38,304 nt of DNA from Ichthyophonus hoferi (lineage: Eukaryota; Opisthokonta; Ichthyosporea; Ichthyophonida; Ichthyophonidae), in the NCBI GenBank assembly GCA_002751075.1, contig NAOQ01000198.1:77565-115868 (forward strand), read 5' to 3'. Position 1 is the stretch's first letter, and each line of letters starts with the position of its first letter. Below the pieces are notes generated by a model. The model worked only from the letters and a program-made list of their open reading frames with translations, was not told where the DNA came from and did no database searches. Below, one piece after another: positions 1 to 12,025 of the stretch. The position numbers and the translations under genes are program-made.

Positions 1-137
1 AAGGTGTATATGTATTATATTAGGGTATATGGGTATTATATTAGGGTATACGGGTATTATATTAAGAGTATATGTGTATTATATTAGGGTATATGTGTAT
101 TATATTAGATTATATGTGGATTATAGTAGGGTATATG
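1..137. repeat. AT-rich minisatellite, 21-22 bp unit
   Basis: About six imperfect tandem copies of a 21-22 bp unit of the form GTATTATATTAGGGTATATGG are visible. Some copies contain TTAGGG, but it is embedded in an AT-rich unit and is not a telomeric array. The array runs off the left edge of the window. Confidence 0.85.
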
Positions 138-430
138 GGTATATAAGATTTATAAGGTATGTAAGGTATATAAGGTATATAAGGTAGATAGGGTATATAA
201 GGTATATAAGGTAAGGAGATGTAGAGTATGTAAGATATATCGAGTATATAAGGCATATAGTGCATATGGGGTATATAAGGTATATAAGGTACATATGATA
301 TATAGGGTATATAGGATATATAGGGCATATATGATAGATAAGGTATATAAGGTATATAAGGTATGTAGTATATATAGGGTGTATAGGGTAGATAGGGTAT
401 ATAAGGTAAGGGAACATATGGTATGCACGG
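138..430. repeat. Low-complexity GTATATAAG-type array
   Basis: Short, irregular units related to GTATATAAG and GTATATAGG are repeated. Read on the minus strand they give Tyr/Ile/Pro-rich open frames in all three phases. This is an effect of the repeat and not coding sequence. Confidence 0.85.
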
Positions 431-540
431 TATATACGGGATATCATATATGAAATAGTCACTGTACCTCTATCTGTTTTACCTTTCTACCTATGCCTAC
501 ATTTATATATATAAATTAAATCTATAGTTAAAGCTGTTTA

Positions 541-775
541 TACTGGTATATCCTATACTATATTATAATATACCATTCTATCCTATACTATATTACAAGA
601 TATTATTATATCTTATATCATATTACGTAATATACCATTATATTCTATACTCGATTACAATATACTACTATATCCTATACTATATAACAATATGCTATTA
701 TATCCTATACTGTATTACATACTATCATATCCTATACTATATTACAATATACTATTATCTTCTAACTTATATTAC
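541..775. repeat. AT-rich tandem repeat, about 30 bp unit
   Basis: Roughly seven diverged copies of a unit like TATCCTATACTATATTACAA followed by TATACTATTA. No coding potential is seen beyond repeat-driven open frames. Confidence 0.8.
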
Positions 776-1762
776 AATACACAAATATGCTTTCCTATAC
801 ATACACTAACTCAGCCTGTTACCCTGTTTTTCTATTGGACAAATACAATGCTTTTAAATATAATAAAATGTATAAGTAGTAATATTAACAATGATATCCA
901 TGCCTACCAATACATAATATATACATATGTTATTAATCTATTGCTTTCTCAAGATTTAAAGTATATGTATTACTTTTAGTTATATCTAATTATGAATCAC
1001 TCAAACGTGGTCCTCTCAATACGCTTGGATCATATATGTTTGTTGAATGTAGCCACATATGTCATAGAAACCTGAATAATTGTAGCTGTAGTTCATTAAT
1101 GCTAGGCTATTATCCATTATAAATTATTCATAATAGACTATGTTATCAAAAAACATAATTAACTATGTGAGTAAATATTAGGCTGTTAGTTAATCTATTT
1201 ATGTATATACTGGGCATAACATATCATAACATATCATAACATAACATAGCATATCATATCATAACATCATAAAATAAAATATTGTATCATATACATATAA
1301 CTTATCATACTATATGTTCTGCTGGATCTGCCATGACATCCAATAAACATCTTTTGCCTTTGTAAGGTAGCTACCTGATTACAGTTTATTTTATTTATGG
1401 CATCCAATAGGTATCAGTCTACCACAACATGCGCCATCTTCATTGGACCATCTCTAACCATCTAACTCGCTATTAGTTGTATAATAACTACTAACTGAGT
1501 GTTAATAAATAATCCAATCAATTATAAAAGAACTAAAGATAAGAATGACCCAAGCCGAGTGGATTGGATAGGTTATTTTTTAAGTTATAAAATAAAGAGA
1601 CACTATATTATTGGCAATTTGTGGTGATTACTCTAGCAACATGGCCTATATATAGGTATGTATATAGGTATCTCCACGACTAACATACAATAAAGCACAA
1701 GAATACTAATGATTGGCTGTGAAGATGGCTTCTCATGGGCTGGTCGTGACGTGTAGAATGCC
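776..1762. other. Intergenic, 3' side of the FAM32A-like gene
   Basis: AT-rich DNA with no recognisable exon. A short CATATCATAACA-type tandem array lies at about 1215-1267. A TTTATT at 1385-1390 would be an AATAAA polyadenylation signal for the minus-strand gene, but it is about 370 bases past the stop codon, so the link is uncertain. Confidence 0.6.
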
Positions 1763-3213
1763 TTATTTGGTCCAACTGACCTTGGGAATGTCGTAATGCT
1801 CACTTACACTGTCCAAGTATTTATTGAGGGCCTGTAACCACCCCACATTGGTTGGTCTTGTCCAATTACTTTCCTTCCTATAACTATACATAGATACTCA
1901 GTTCTTAGCTATATTATATCTATACGATATATCACATGCATATGCTATATATGGTATATGTGTAGATTAATCATGCATATTGAAGAGGGAGATGGTCGAC
2001 CATTCAATCATAACATCCTTACCTCCACCTTCTCCTTATGGGTTAAGTTAGCCTTCTTGTTGATTCGCTCTTGCTCCTATCATATCAAGGTGATAATTGG
2101 GTCAGTTAGAGAAGGCATAATGTGAATGGATGTTCTAATATAATATAATGCAATTGGCAAGACTATGACGTAGAAACCAAGAGCTTGGAATAAGACAGGC
2201 TAGTATATTATGCTATACTATACTATTATTATACTATACTATACTCTACTCTACTATACCCTACTATATTACACTATACTATACTATACTATACTATACT
2301 ACACTATATACTCTACTCTACTATACCCTACTATATTATACTATACTATACTATACTATACTATACTATACCATACTATACTATAAGGCAATTGGTAATA
2401 CTATGACGTAGACACCAAGGGCTTAAAATAAGGCAGGGTAGATTAAATTGATAAAATTGGGATAGAGGGAGGAACGGAGGAGGAAGGGAAACGAGAGGGG
2501 GGTAGCCCAGCCAACCAAACCTACCCTCTGCATCTGGGCCTCGTAGAACTTCCTTTGGGCGGCTGTCTTGGTAGTCCGGTTATTATCAGTGATTTCCTCC
2601 ACGACCTCGGAAGGAATGTTGTCTAACTTTTTCTCTTTTCTTTTCTTTTTTCTGTTACCCACACCATTCGCTCATATATTAGCTACTTCCCATACTATCT
2701 CCTCCTCTCCTCCTCTCCTCCTCTCCTCTCCTCCCCCTTCCTTAGATATACATCCTGAGTACAGTCCCTTTATTACACTCAGGCATGCCAGCACTCTATC
2801 TACCCCAACTATAGTTCATAGTATTACCATAAAGTGCACTAATAAAGTCAGTTACAGCCTCCTCCCAATATTATTATCCTGTCCTCTCTCTTATCCGTGG
2901 CCTAACAGTACCCATACAACCCTTTAGACTCACATAAACCCTTGTATTATCATACTCATCCTAATTATATTTTACCTACCCCACCCACTACTAGTACAGA
3001 ATAGACCAATAGACACATTTCTGTAAGAGAATGATACCTGCTTCAAGACCATACATAGTAACAATAACTCCACTACTAGCTAATATCCTATCTTCTCTCT
3101 TCTCAACCCTCCCTTCTCTCTCCCTTGACCTACTTCTTAATCTTTCCATCCGAGGGCATTCCCCCCTTTAACTTGAGGGGATTTTTAGCAACATTCTCAT
3201 ATGCATCACCCAT
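1763..3213 (-). CDS. FAM32A: FAM32A family protein, complete, 4 exons
   Basis: The minus-strand exons are 3213-3134, 2651-2525, 2076-2023 and 1831-1763 (TAA at 1765-1763). They total 330 nt, or 109 residues; human FAM32A, from memory, is about 112. Every exon phase closes: 2, then 0, 0. All three introns are GT-AG. The N-terminus reads MGDAYENVAKNPLKLKGG, as in the family. A Lys/Arg-rich stretch follows, then a TAAQRKFYEAQMQR helix. The C-terminus SEHYDIPKVSWTK is the nearly invariant family signature. FAM32A is a small nuclear protein; metazoan homologues are reported in the catalytic spliceosome near the 5' splice site. The exon 1/2 junction falls in the Lys-rich tract and was chosen by phase (donor GTAGGT, acceptor AACAG). 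An in-frame ATG at 2662 would lack the conserved N-terminus. The gene is head-to-head with CSN2. Confidence 0.93.
2151..2441. repeat. 53-bp direct repeats flanking a CTATA array, in FAM32A intron 2
   Basis: Positions 2151-2203 and 2389-2441 are direct repeats, about 45 of 53 bases identical by eye. Both begin CAATTGG and share CTATGACGTAG. Between them, 2205-2388 is a pentanucleotide array (CTATA/CTACT variants). The whole structure is intronic. Confidence 0.85.
2696..2742. repeat. CTCCT polypyrimidine microsatellite in FAM32A intron 1
   Basis: A CCTCCTCTCCTCCTCTCC-type tract on the plus strand. It reads as a purine tract (GGAGAGGAGG) in the direction of FAM32A transcription. It lies inside the intron at 2652-3133. 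Confidence 0.8.
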
Positions 3214-4026
3214 GTCACAGTGATAACAGTAACAACTATAACAAATATAATAACTATAGTATGAGTGATAGTTATGTACTCCCAGTGTAGTCCGTGAGCC
3301 AACTCTTAAAACCGGCCGAATAATTTAGGTAGTTATTGAGACCCCTCTCTCCAAGGACTAGTAATGTAATAGTTCTGTTATAATGTCATGTAATTGCTTA
3401 TGTAAATAACTAATAAAATATTTATTTACAATTATGTATTTTTGTATATTGGAATGCAATAACTATTAGGCTATATTTATATATTGTAATTGCTAAAAAG
3501 TGGTTTTTCATTTTTAATCTAAAGTTTTTCTTTACTATAGAGGGAACATGGTATGGAACAAACTAAAATACATATAAAGAGACAGGTATAATACTAAATG
3601 GAAGCCTCCTCTATGTTAATAGATATTAGAATATTACAGTAAATATATATATATATTATTTGCATATTCTAGATAGTAAGAAATCAGGTGGGGGTTTTTT
3701 AAATATTTTTTGATGCATAATCGGTCGGAATTAGATAACGTAATGCGATAAGATCAATGCCTTAGGTTAAAAACATGTTGATTTTTAGAGTTGTATAATA
3801 AATAATATATATCTTTATATAATAATATATAATATTAATGGTAGAATGATTGTGTATTTGTAGGGTAGTAACTGTATATAATCATTGACAGAGTGTGGAA
3901 GCCGGCCGCACATATTACCTCAGATAACATCCCATTACCATAACACTGGTTATTACATATATATCGCTCCTTCTTCCTACCTTACCATACCACTATAATT
4001 ATATATATAGCACTACCATTATAGTC
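3214..4026. promoter_or_regulatory. Bidirectional promoter region between FAM32A and CSN2
   Basis: These 813 bases separate two divergent start codons. A CCGGCCG heptamer occurs at 3312-3318, about 100 bases before the FAM32A ATG, and again at 3902-3908, about 120 bases before the CSN2 ATG. The background is very AT-rich and CpG-poor, so the two GC islands stand out. Whether they bind a factor is inference. No clear TATA box can be picked out of the AT-rich background. Confidence 0.55.
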
Positions 4027-7000
4027 ATGTCCTCCGAAGATGACTTTATGTGTGAGGAGGATGAGGACTATGGGTTTGAATACTCTAGTGACAGTGGATC
4101 AGAGCCTGATGCAGACCTAGAGAACCAGTACTATACCTCTAAAGGGTTGAAGGAGAGCCAGCCAGACCAGGCCCTATTGGGCTTTGAGAAGGTGCTTGTT
4201 ACCTAGTGACATATTGCATCATACCCCTTATGGTTGCTATGGTTACGGCTCTATGCACCTCCTTTGTCTTACTTATTACCAATAAAAGGGTTGCCCTTTA
4301 ACAATATGTATTCTAAATTATCCTTTATATATATACATACCTGTTGCCACCATAGATGTTTCATCTATACTTTGTTTGCTATGTCCTAGCTATCCCTTTG
4401 TCTATGATATACAGATGAAGGAGAGAGGGTGGGGTGGGAATAGGGAAAAGGATAGATATAGTAACATGGTTATATATTACCTACCTATGTTATTATGGGT
4501 CGGTATATATACACACCTATATCGACACATATATGAAATTATAGGCAATATGGTTTTACAGGTATAGTATATATATATATTTGTATGTATATTCATTCAT
4601 GGAAAGGTAATGGTAGGAATAGGGTGGGAAGAGGGGCGAGAGTATTAACTACACACTGAGCACTGGTTGTCACCAAAGCCAGAGGAGGTGAGGAAGGGAG
4701 AAAAGAAAGAGATAGATTGTATAGTAATAAGAACATTAGGACCATTTGATGGGCTATAAGTACTAGTTTGTGCTAACCGAAGGTCCTTATTGGTAGGTTA
4801 TCACGCTACAACAGGAGAAGGGAGAGTGGGGATTCAAGGCGTTGAAGCAAATTGTGAAACTAACCTTCCGATTGGCTCGCTATGATGTCATGATGGAGAA
4901 TGTACGGCCATAGCAACCCTATTTATAGAATGATGTTTTATTATGTACTTTTTCATTGGTTTAATATCACATCATATCTTATCCGCTTACATACCTTAGG
5001 CTTTATACTTACCATTATATAAAGAGAAATATAGGATATATTTATAGTAGTAAGGTAATAATACTACTGCAATATACCCCTATTACATACAGTACAAGCT
5101 CATGTTGACGTATATTAAGAGTGCCGTGACGCGTAACTATAGTGAGAAGAGTATTAACTCTATTCTTGACGTCATTTCTACGTCACAACACATGGGATTA
5201 CTCCAAGATTTCTATGAGACTACCCTTCTAGCCCTGAAGGATGCTAAAAACGATCGGCTCTGGTAACGATTATCCCCCTCTTCTCTTTCACTTTATCTTC
5301 CACTCGTTTGTTCTTAGTTGTACTTGTGCTATATTTGGTTGATTTGTCCTTCGACCTATTTATAGACCTAGATTGGAAGGGCTGTCTGTGATTGGATGAT
5401 GCTGTTTATGTATGTATGTATGTATGTGCATATATAAGGTGATAGATGGACGTGTATGTCCCTCTCCCTCTCCCTTTGTATATTCTAATATACACTATAA
5501 CAGGTTCAAGACAAATCTCAAATTAGGGAAGCTGTGCTTTGATCGACGAGAATATGGAAAACTAGGGAAGATTGTAAAACAATTACATGCATCCTGCCAA
5601 ACAGAGGTAGGAGAGGATAGATTATTGGCACTCTCTGTAGCTGTGACTCTCCATTGGTCAATATTCCTTTCTCGTTGGGTTTCTATTGGTACATTACCCC
5701 ATCAGCATGGTTATTATTGGATGGTAATGACTAAGCATACAGCATAGATTAGTCCCAGTAGAGTGTAAGAGAGACATACAACATAGACATTAACACACAG
5801 GGAGCAGGAGGGAGCAGACGACCATAAGAAGGGGACTCAGCTGCTAGAGATCTATGCACTAGAGATACAGATGTACACCGAACAGAAGAATAATAAGAGG
5901 CTCAAGGCCCTCTATGAAAGGTAGGCCAGGCCTGTGAATGGCTTGTTAAGTTTTAATATTTTAAAATCATGTGTGTATGAGAGAGAGGTATGACGTGTGA
6001 CATTTATCTGCTATATATCTACCTGGGGGAATGTATAAGTTGGTATGTAGCCTTATATGGACTAAAGGTATTTCCTGATGTGGAATGATGATGTATGGAT
6101 TGACCAATCATTGTATGGGATGGCTAAACCTGATTGGCTACTAGTGCCCTACAGGTACGGTCAGCCATTCCCCACCCTCTCATCATGGGGGTAATAAGAG
6201 AGTGCGGTGGTAAGATGCACATGAGCGAAAGCCAGTGGGAAGCCGCCCATACTGATTTCTTTGAGGTAGGTCATAGGTTGATATTAATAGGAGTGAGAGG
6301 GTAGGGGTGTGATAAAATAAAAGGTATGCACCAATAGAAGGGGTCGGTTAAAACGAGAAAGAAACGGTGAAACGAGTTAAATAGGGTGAGGGTTAACTGA
6401 AAGAAAGACGGACTATTGGATATTATATGTAAGTAGTAGAATGTCATTGGTTTGTGTATTGGGATATTGATATCTAGTCTCCAGGCACTTATCATGACAA
6501 CTATCCTTTTATAGAGATAATCCTATTGATACGGAGAGTATTAAAACCCAGCCATCCAATGGCAGTCCTACATCTCTGTATAATGTTTTTTATTATTACT
6601 ACACGCTTGCTCACATGATATGTTATCTATCCAATACAAACAGCCCACAAAGTGAGCCAGCCACATAATGTAGGAGTTAGATGCGTATGACTAGATATAG
6701 AAGATTAATTTTTAAAACTAAAACAATGGTGTGATAGGCTTTCAAGAACTACGACGAGAGTGGGAGTGCCCGTCGTACACAGTGTCTTAAGTACCTAGTA
6801 CTGGCTAACATGCTTACCTGTAGTAACATCAATCCTTTCGATAGCCAGGAGGCCAAGGTATATATATATAAGGATATGTATACTCTGTCGGCTAGCACAC
6901 AATTGTTACGTAGATGTTTAGGTGTATGTATGAATGTATGTAGGTATGTATGTATGTATGTATGTATATAGGTAGGTAGATAGATAGGTATGTATGTATG

Positions 7001-9073
7001 TATATATATTTGTACATATATATGTATCTGGGTATGTATACTGAAAGTCACAGAAAAACACAAAAGAACGAGAAAAAGAGAAGGAAGGCTAAGAAAGAGT
7101 AGGATGATTAACCGTATGTACGTGTATAGGACATAGATTGGTACCACCCCAGACAACTATTGGCTGGTGTTTGATGTAATTAATTATTTTATATAAGGAA
7201 TCTAGCAATGCCTACCCTGCCATAGAGTATGACCAATCAATTATACTTATGAGACTGTAATCCTTGATGATTGGATATATAGAAGAGGGACCACCGTGGA
7301 ACCAATCATACCCGAAGGATAAATATAGATATCCACCTACTTATAGTAAGGGGTGTAGCAAGAGAGGCAGTGCTCACTATATATATACCCTCTCCCTCTC
7401 TCCCTCTCTCTCTCTTTCCCCCTAGCCGTATCGTAATGATCAAGAGATCCTAGCTATGACCAACCTGGTGGCGGCCTACCAACAGAATGACATTAGAGGC
7501 TTTGAGACCATTCTAAAGAGCAATCATGCAACTATCATGGATGATACATTTATCCGTAATTATATAGAAGGTATAGTATATGGTATATATGGTATAGTAT
7601 ATAGAGTATAGGATATGATATATAAGGTATAGTACATAGAGTATAGTATGTAGGGTGTGGCATATACGGTATAGTATATAGGATATAGGATAGGGTATAG
7701 TGTATAAAGTATAGTATATGGTATATAGTGTATAGTACATGGTAAGTAGCATATGGTATATAGAGTATAGTATATGGTATATAGGGTATAGTATGTAGAG
7801 TATAGTATATAGTCTATAGGGTATAGAGGGTACAGGATATAGTATAAATGGTACAATAGAAGATATTAGCCTGAATAGACTCTGGCGGTAGATGATGACG
7901 CAGTGTTATCAGACCATATATCTAACTCCCTCTCCCTTAGACCTGTTAAAGAACATCCGTACCCAGGTAGTATTGAAGCTAATTAAGCCCTACACTAGAA
8001 TAAGACTGCCGTTTATATCTCAGGGTTGGAACTCCTTACTATCTCTCTATTATATTCATCTCTCCCTCATTCTCTCTTTCTCTTTCTCTTTCTCTTTCTC
8101 TTTCTCTTTCTCTTTTTCTCTCCATCATATAAGGTCCCTTGGTGTATGTATTATTTTTCTATTTACCTCCTATTGTTACTATTATAATCCCACACTCTCT
8201 CACATATCTATATACTCTAGTGTTGTAGTCCTATCTTCTACTGACTAGTATTATTAGGGCCCTATAGCCCATTGGGTAGCAAACTATGTGTAGGAGAGTG
8301 AGAAAAGAGGAGAGGGTAGCAATGATTGGGTGATTGGAATGGAGATGAGGTTGAATTGACTAATCGGGGCAAAGTATTAGGCTGGGATTAAGATGGAGTT
8401 TAACAACAGTACATGGTGCGTTACTAACCAATGACCTGCAGAGCTTAACATACCTATTAGTGAGGTAGAAGCCTTACTCGTCAGCCTGATCTTGGATGAA
8501 AGGATCAGTGGGCATATAGACCAGGTAATAGTATACATTTACATATATATAACTGTATATCCTATATTTATAGTAGAGTATGGTATAGTATAGTAGAATA
8601 TAGTATAGTATAGTAGAATATAGTATAGTAGAGTATAGTATAGTACAGTATAGTATAGTATGGTATTGTATAGTATATAGTACAGTATAGTATTGTATGG
8701 TATTGTATAGTATATAGCACAGTATAGTACAGTATAGTATAGTATAGTATAGTATACTAGAGTATAGTATAGTATAATATTGTATAGTATAGTATAGTAT
8801 AGCATTATATTGTAAGTTTTTGTACTGTTCTCTACTACCTTTGATTGTGTTATGCGATACTTTTCCTTTGTATACTTTCTATATTATATATAATCTATTA
8901 TAAACAAATAAAGTAATAGCACTCTCTGACACCAATGACACTAAACCGATCAGGTCAATCAGTTGCTTGTATTGGTTCGTAGTAACGTGGGGGCAGCAAG
9001 GTTTAACGCTATGGATAAATGGCAGAAACAGCTGGATTCCATTCATGCCACCTGCATAGCCAAAGCACACTAG
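4027..9073 (+). CDS. CSN2: COP9 signalosome complex subunit 2, complete, 11 exons
   Basis: Exons: 4027-4191, 4797-4901, 5093-5262, 5504-5606, 5808-5920, 6145-6265, 6738-6857, 7426-7570, 7941-8024, 8442-8524, 8954-9073. They sum to 1329 nt, or 442 residues; human CSN2, from memory, is 443. All introns are GT-AG and phases close throughout. CSN2 is a scaffold of the COP9 signalosome, which removes NEDD8 from cullin-RING ubiquitin ligases. Family signatures seen: the acidic N-terminus [92 protein letters not shown], and a C-terminal PCI domain (about residues 250-415) with LLKNIRTQ and LIKPYTRI. The acceptors of exons 5 and 6 were chosen by homology; an acceptor 3 nt upstream of exon 5 is possible. 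An ATTAAA at 9284-9289 is a candidate poly(A) signal. Introns hold tandem arrays. Confidence 0.97.
6901..7020. repeat. GTAT/GTAGGTAT tetranucleotide tract, CSN2 intron 7
   Basis: Runs of GTATGTATGTAT interspersed with GTAGGTAG lie inside the intron at 6858-7425. That intron ends in a long CT-rich tract just before the exon 8 acceptor. Confidence 0.8.
7571..7855. repeat. TATAGTATATGG-type tandem array filling CSN2 intron 8
   Basis: About 20-bp units (TATAGTATATGGTATATAGG variants) start at the splice donor of exon 8 and occupy most of the 370-bp intron. The two long Tyr/Ile/Thr-rich minus-strand open frames here are repeat artefacts. Confidence 0.85.
8060..8121. repeat. TCTTTC hexanucleotide polypyrimidine tract, CSN2 intron 9
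   Basis: About eight TCTTTC units form a nearly pure pyrimidine tract in the middle of the intron at 8025-8441. Such mirror-repeat tracts can form triplex (H-DNA) structures; here that is inference. Confidence 0.8.
8539..8812. repeat. AGTAT pentanucleotide array, CSN2 intron 10
   Basis: Units of TATAG/AGTAT are repeated about 50 times with small variations, in the intron at 8525-8953. The unit is the reverse complement of the CTATA array in FAM32A intron 2, so the same satellite type sits in both genes in opposite orientation. Confidence 0.85.
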
Positions 9074-12025
9074 CGCCATATGATACGTGATAGTTCCACC
9101 TACCAGATTATGAGTCACTGACTGTGATGATTAGTGGCCCGTATATAATTCCTAGTCGGCTCGGGTCGGACCAGACCCTTTTATTTACTCGGTCTATGTT
9201 GGTGAATCAGAATATGATAGTGTTCAGTTTGTACTGGTTGATATAGATAACTGTGGTCGGCCAATGAGACCTCTTTTATAATAATTAAAGCTTTAATTAA
9301 GGTTGCCAACTGGAGGTATAGCCCTGAAATATAAATGTTTGTCTTAACCTGCCCTGGCTGTTCAGTTTCTACACTGTATTTAGTATTGACCATCCCCACC
9401 TTGCTCCAGAGCAATGTCTTATGTCCTTACTGCATTCATGTTGCTTCAACTCAGTCCCACCTTGCAGTCTGCTCCCTTAACATGTGTATATCAACTCTCT
9501 CCTCCTGACTGCAGATCTTTATGACTGCAATTTATGGCTTGTAAAGATCAATTATCGGGTTGGGCACATATCATGCACCTGTATTACATGTAGTTAAGGG
9601 TGCCAATTCCCTACATGGATTACCGTCAACAATCTCACTAACTCCCTCATATCCTGTCTATTGCTAATATTAATAGGCCAATAATAATAACCATGTATAG
9701 TCAGTCTATCATCACGCATTGTACACCTTTTCATTGATAGCTAACATTAATAGTTTGAGATGTGTCTTATCTAGGTCGATCGTGAGTTTCCTATTAACTG
9801 TAAACCCTGACATCAAAATCAATATATTGGGCATTACAAATTAGCAATTGAGATGTTGGTAATAGGGCCCTGGGATATATATATATCATGGTGTTGATAA
9901 AATCCAATGTAAAGCTTAATCTGAAAATATTTTCTTAGCGATTGTGTTAGCCAATAGATGAGGTAGTGTTAACCCATTATATATCATCCTGGCCTCATCT
10001 TTATCAGGGTAAGATGCAATAATGCATTGGCGTGTCAGAGATTGGGGAAGAGACTTAGTCTACAACCTAAGAGATCAAAGTATCTATGTTCATATAACAG
10101 GCTGCCATAATATTACATACAAGTGGTTCTTATTGTATCATTTATGTAAACTTCCATTGGTGGTTTCGTGATCTGGTACGTAATAGTGCAATCTATGACC
10201 TTAATCACATAAGGCAGCGTATGGCAAGCACGCAATTACTACATTGATAGTGACAGATTAGGTAATTATTGTTGGGTGGTAAAGTCGATAATAGCAGGTA
10301 GGACAGGCACTTATATTGCAACCTGTATAAGTAAATATATTACAATCCAAATTATAATAGTTTTGTTTATTACCTGGGTTGATTTAGTTAACTCCGGGTG
10401 TAATGGTGTTCGTGTAGACAAATAAAACCAACGAGTTTTCCTTACAAATATTTAATCATTGGAACTGGTTTAAGAGCTGAACATGTTTATTACAAGAGGA
10501 TATCAATGCTAGAATTGTACTTGCGACCAGGTAATGTCTGTGTGTAATGCAGCGCTTGTAGGAAGGAATATCCTCCTCTTTGGATACTTTTAGTATGACA
10601 ATGATTTAGTACCCGTCATTTTCTTTCGGAGGTCAATGGGAAACTATCGATATGCTTACAGTCCGTTATCCCGTTACTTACTGCCATCAAAATTTTGCTA
10701 AAAAGGAAATATAACAATATAACAATCCAATTGTTAATCACTTGACAAGTCTAATGAACTCGTCTCCTGTATGAATTATCTCCTTGCCAATTATCATAGT
10801 GTATTAAATAAAGCCTTCATACGGGTATATGTTGCGAACTTGATATTTAGGATCCATCATATATTATTTGTTGTCAAAGGTCGTAGATAACCTGTAACTA
10901 TGGTGATCCCAAAGATTAATCGTTTATTTATTGGGCTTGAACAATTCAATTGCTTGATGGTGTATTATGTTATCATTTTTGTCATTAATCTTGTTAAATG
11001 GATGATTTTCATCTCTCTGGATTGCCTATTTCCATCGATTTTTATATAATAGGCATGTATTTATACCAAAAAAAATTATACATGGACACCAATTTAGACA
11101 GAATGTATATTGCAGGACTGAAGTCTATTAAATAGCTTCGTATATACATACTTTATGAAAATAATTAATTAATGGATCCAATTTTCTCAAGTTTTATTGA
11201 ACGATATTAGGATAAATGGATGAATATTAATTTTTTTAAAATACTATAGCCAGTATTATTTATAAATTATACTGACCCATTTGCAGCAAGCCTGCCAAAG
11301 ACCTGCAACCTTTTATCTAAGCAATAGATACTATAATATGATAGGTCACTAATTCATAAGGCCTGCAAAGATCCCTGTTATACGTAAGGTAATCTATAGG
11401 AATGTTGGCATTAACTAGGTTCAAGATATTTTAGTGCTTATGTTGTGTCGTAAGGGAGGAATGACTTGGGGTTCAGTAGGCATTGTTGACTTTCTTCAAA
11501 TTGAAAATATGAGTTATGGTAGTTGTTAAGTACACAGAAAGAGTACTGGCGGTTTTCTTTAAAGAATGAAAAATGAAAAATGAATGTCTAGGGTGATCAT
11601 TGTGGCACCCTAGTGCTCTCAACGCTAATATGCGCACTTGGAATTTTGTTTTGAATATCATATATTTATTTATATAAATGTCGTTACATTCTGTAGCCCG
11701 TTATCCTTGACAACCTAAAATCAAAACCATAAAAAAAAATAACGGATAGGTGTTGGATATATAAATATATATATAACATAATACCATTAATAACATATTA
11801 TATCATAGAACTAGTCATCTAAAGGTTTTCGTCAAAATTTTGATTTGTTAAATAGATAAAGTTACAGCATTTGATTGGATAATCTTAACTGGTGGCTTTC
11901 TGACGCTCATTGTACACAAACATGCAAATCTATTTTTAACATTTTTATTATTATTTATATTTTACTGTCCAATTTGAAGTCGCTCAAGATTATCTTAAAT
12001 CATTCCCTTTATTCTATGATTTCTT
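9074..12025. other. Intergenic, no gene recognised
   Basis: Both strands were read. Only short open frames (for example on the minus strand at 9181-9414 and 11473-11661) occur, with no family motif and no splice-consistent neighbours. Unlike the copia block it keeps a fair number of CpG dinucleotides. No terminal repeats or tRNA-like folds were found. Confidence 0.6.

Noticed and set aside
11-130. TTAGGG occurrences suggesting a telomere
   Set aside because: TTAGGG occurs only once per 21-22 bp AT-rich unit and is not in tandem. This is an interstitial minisatellite.
1-430. Long Tyr/Ile/Pro-rich open frames on the minus strand
   Set aside because: They arise from AT-rich tandem units that lack stops in several frames at once; three overlapping frames have the same character. 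They are not coding.
2423-2662. Single-exon reading beginning MGNRKKKRKEKK on the minus strand
   Set aside because: It merges FAM32A exon 2 with intron sequence at both ends. The conserved FAM32A N- and C-termini lie in separate exons with consistent splice phases.
7513-7856. Two overlapping minus-strand frames of about 80-100 residues in CSN2 intron 8
   Set aside because: They are produced by the TATAGTATATGG array; the composition is only Tyr, Ile, Thr, Leu and Pro.
8879-9118. Minus-strand open frame opposite the last CSN2 exon
   Set aside because: It is a shadow of the conserved plus-strand exon; it has no motif of its own.
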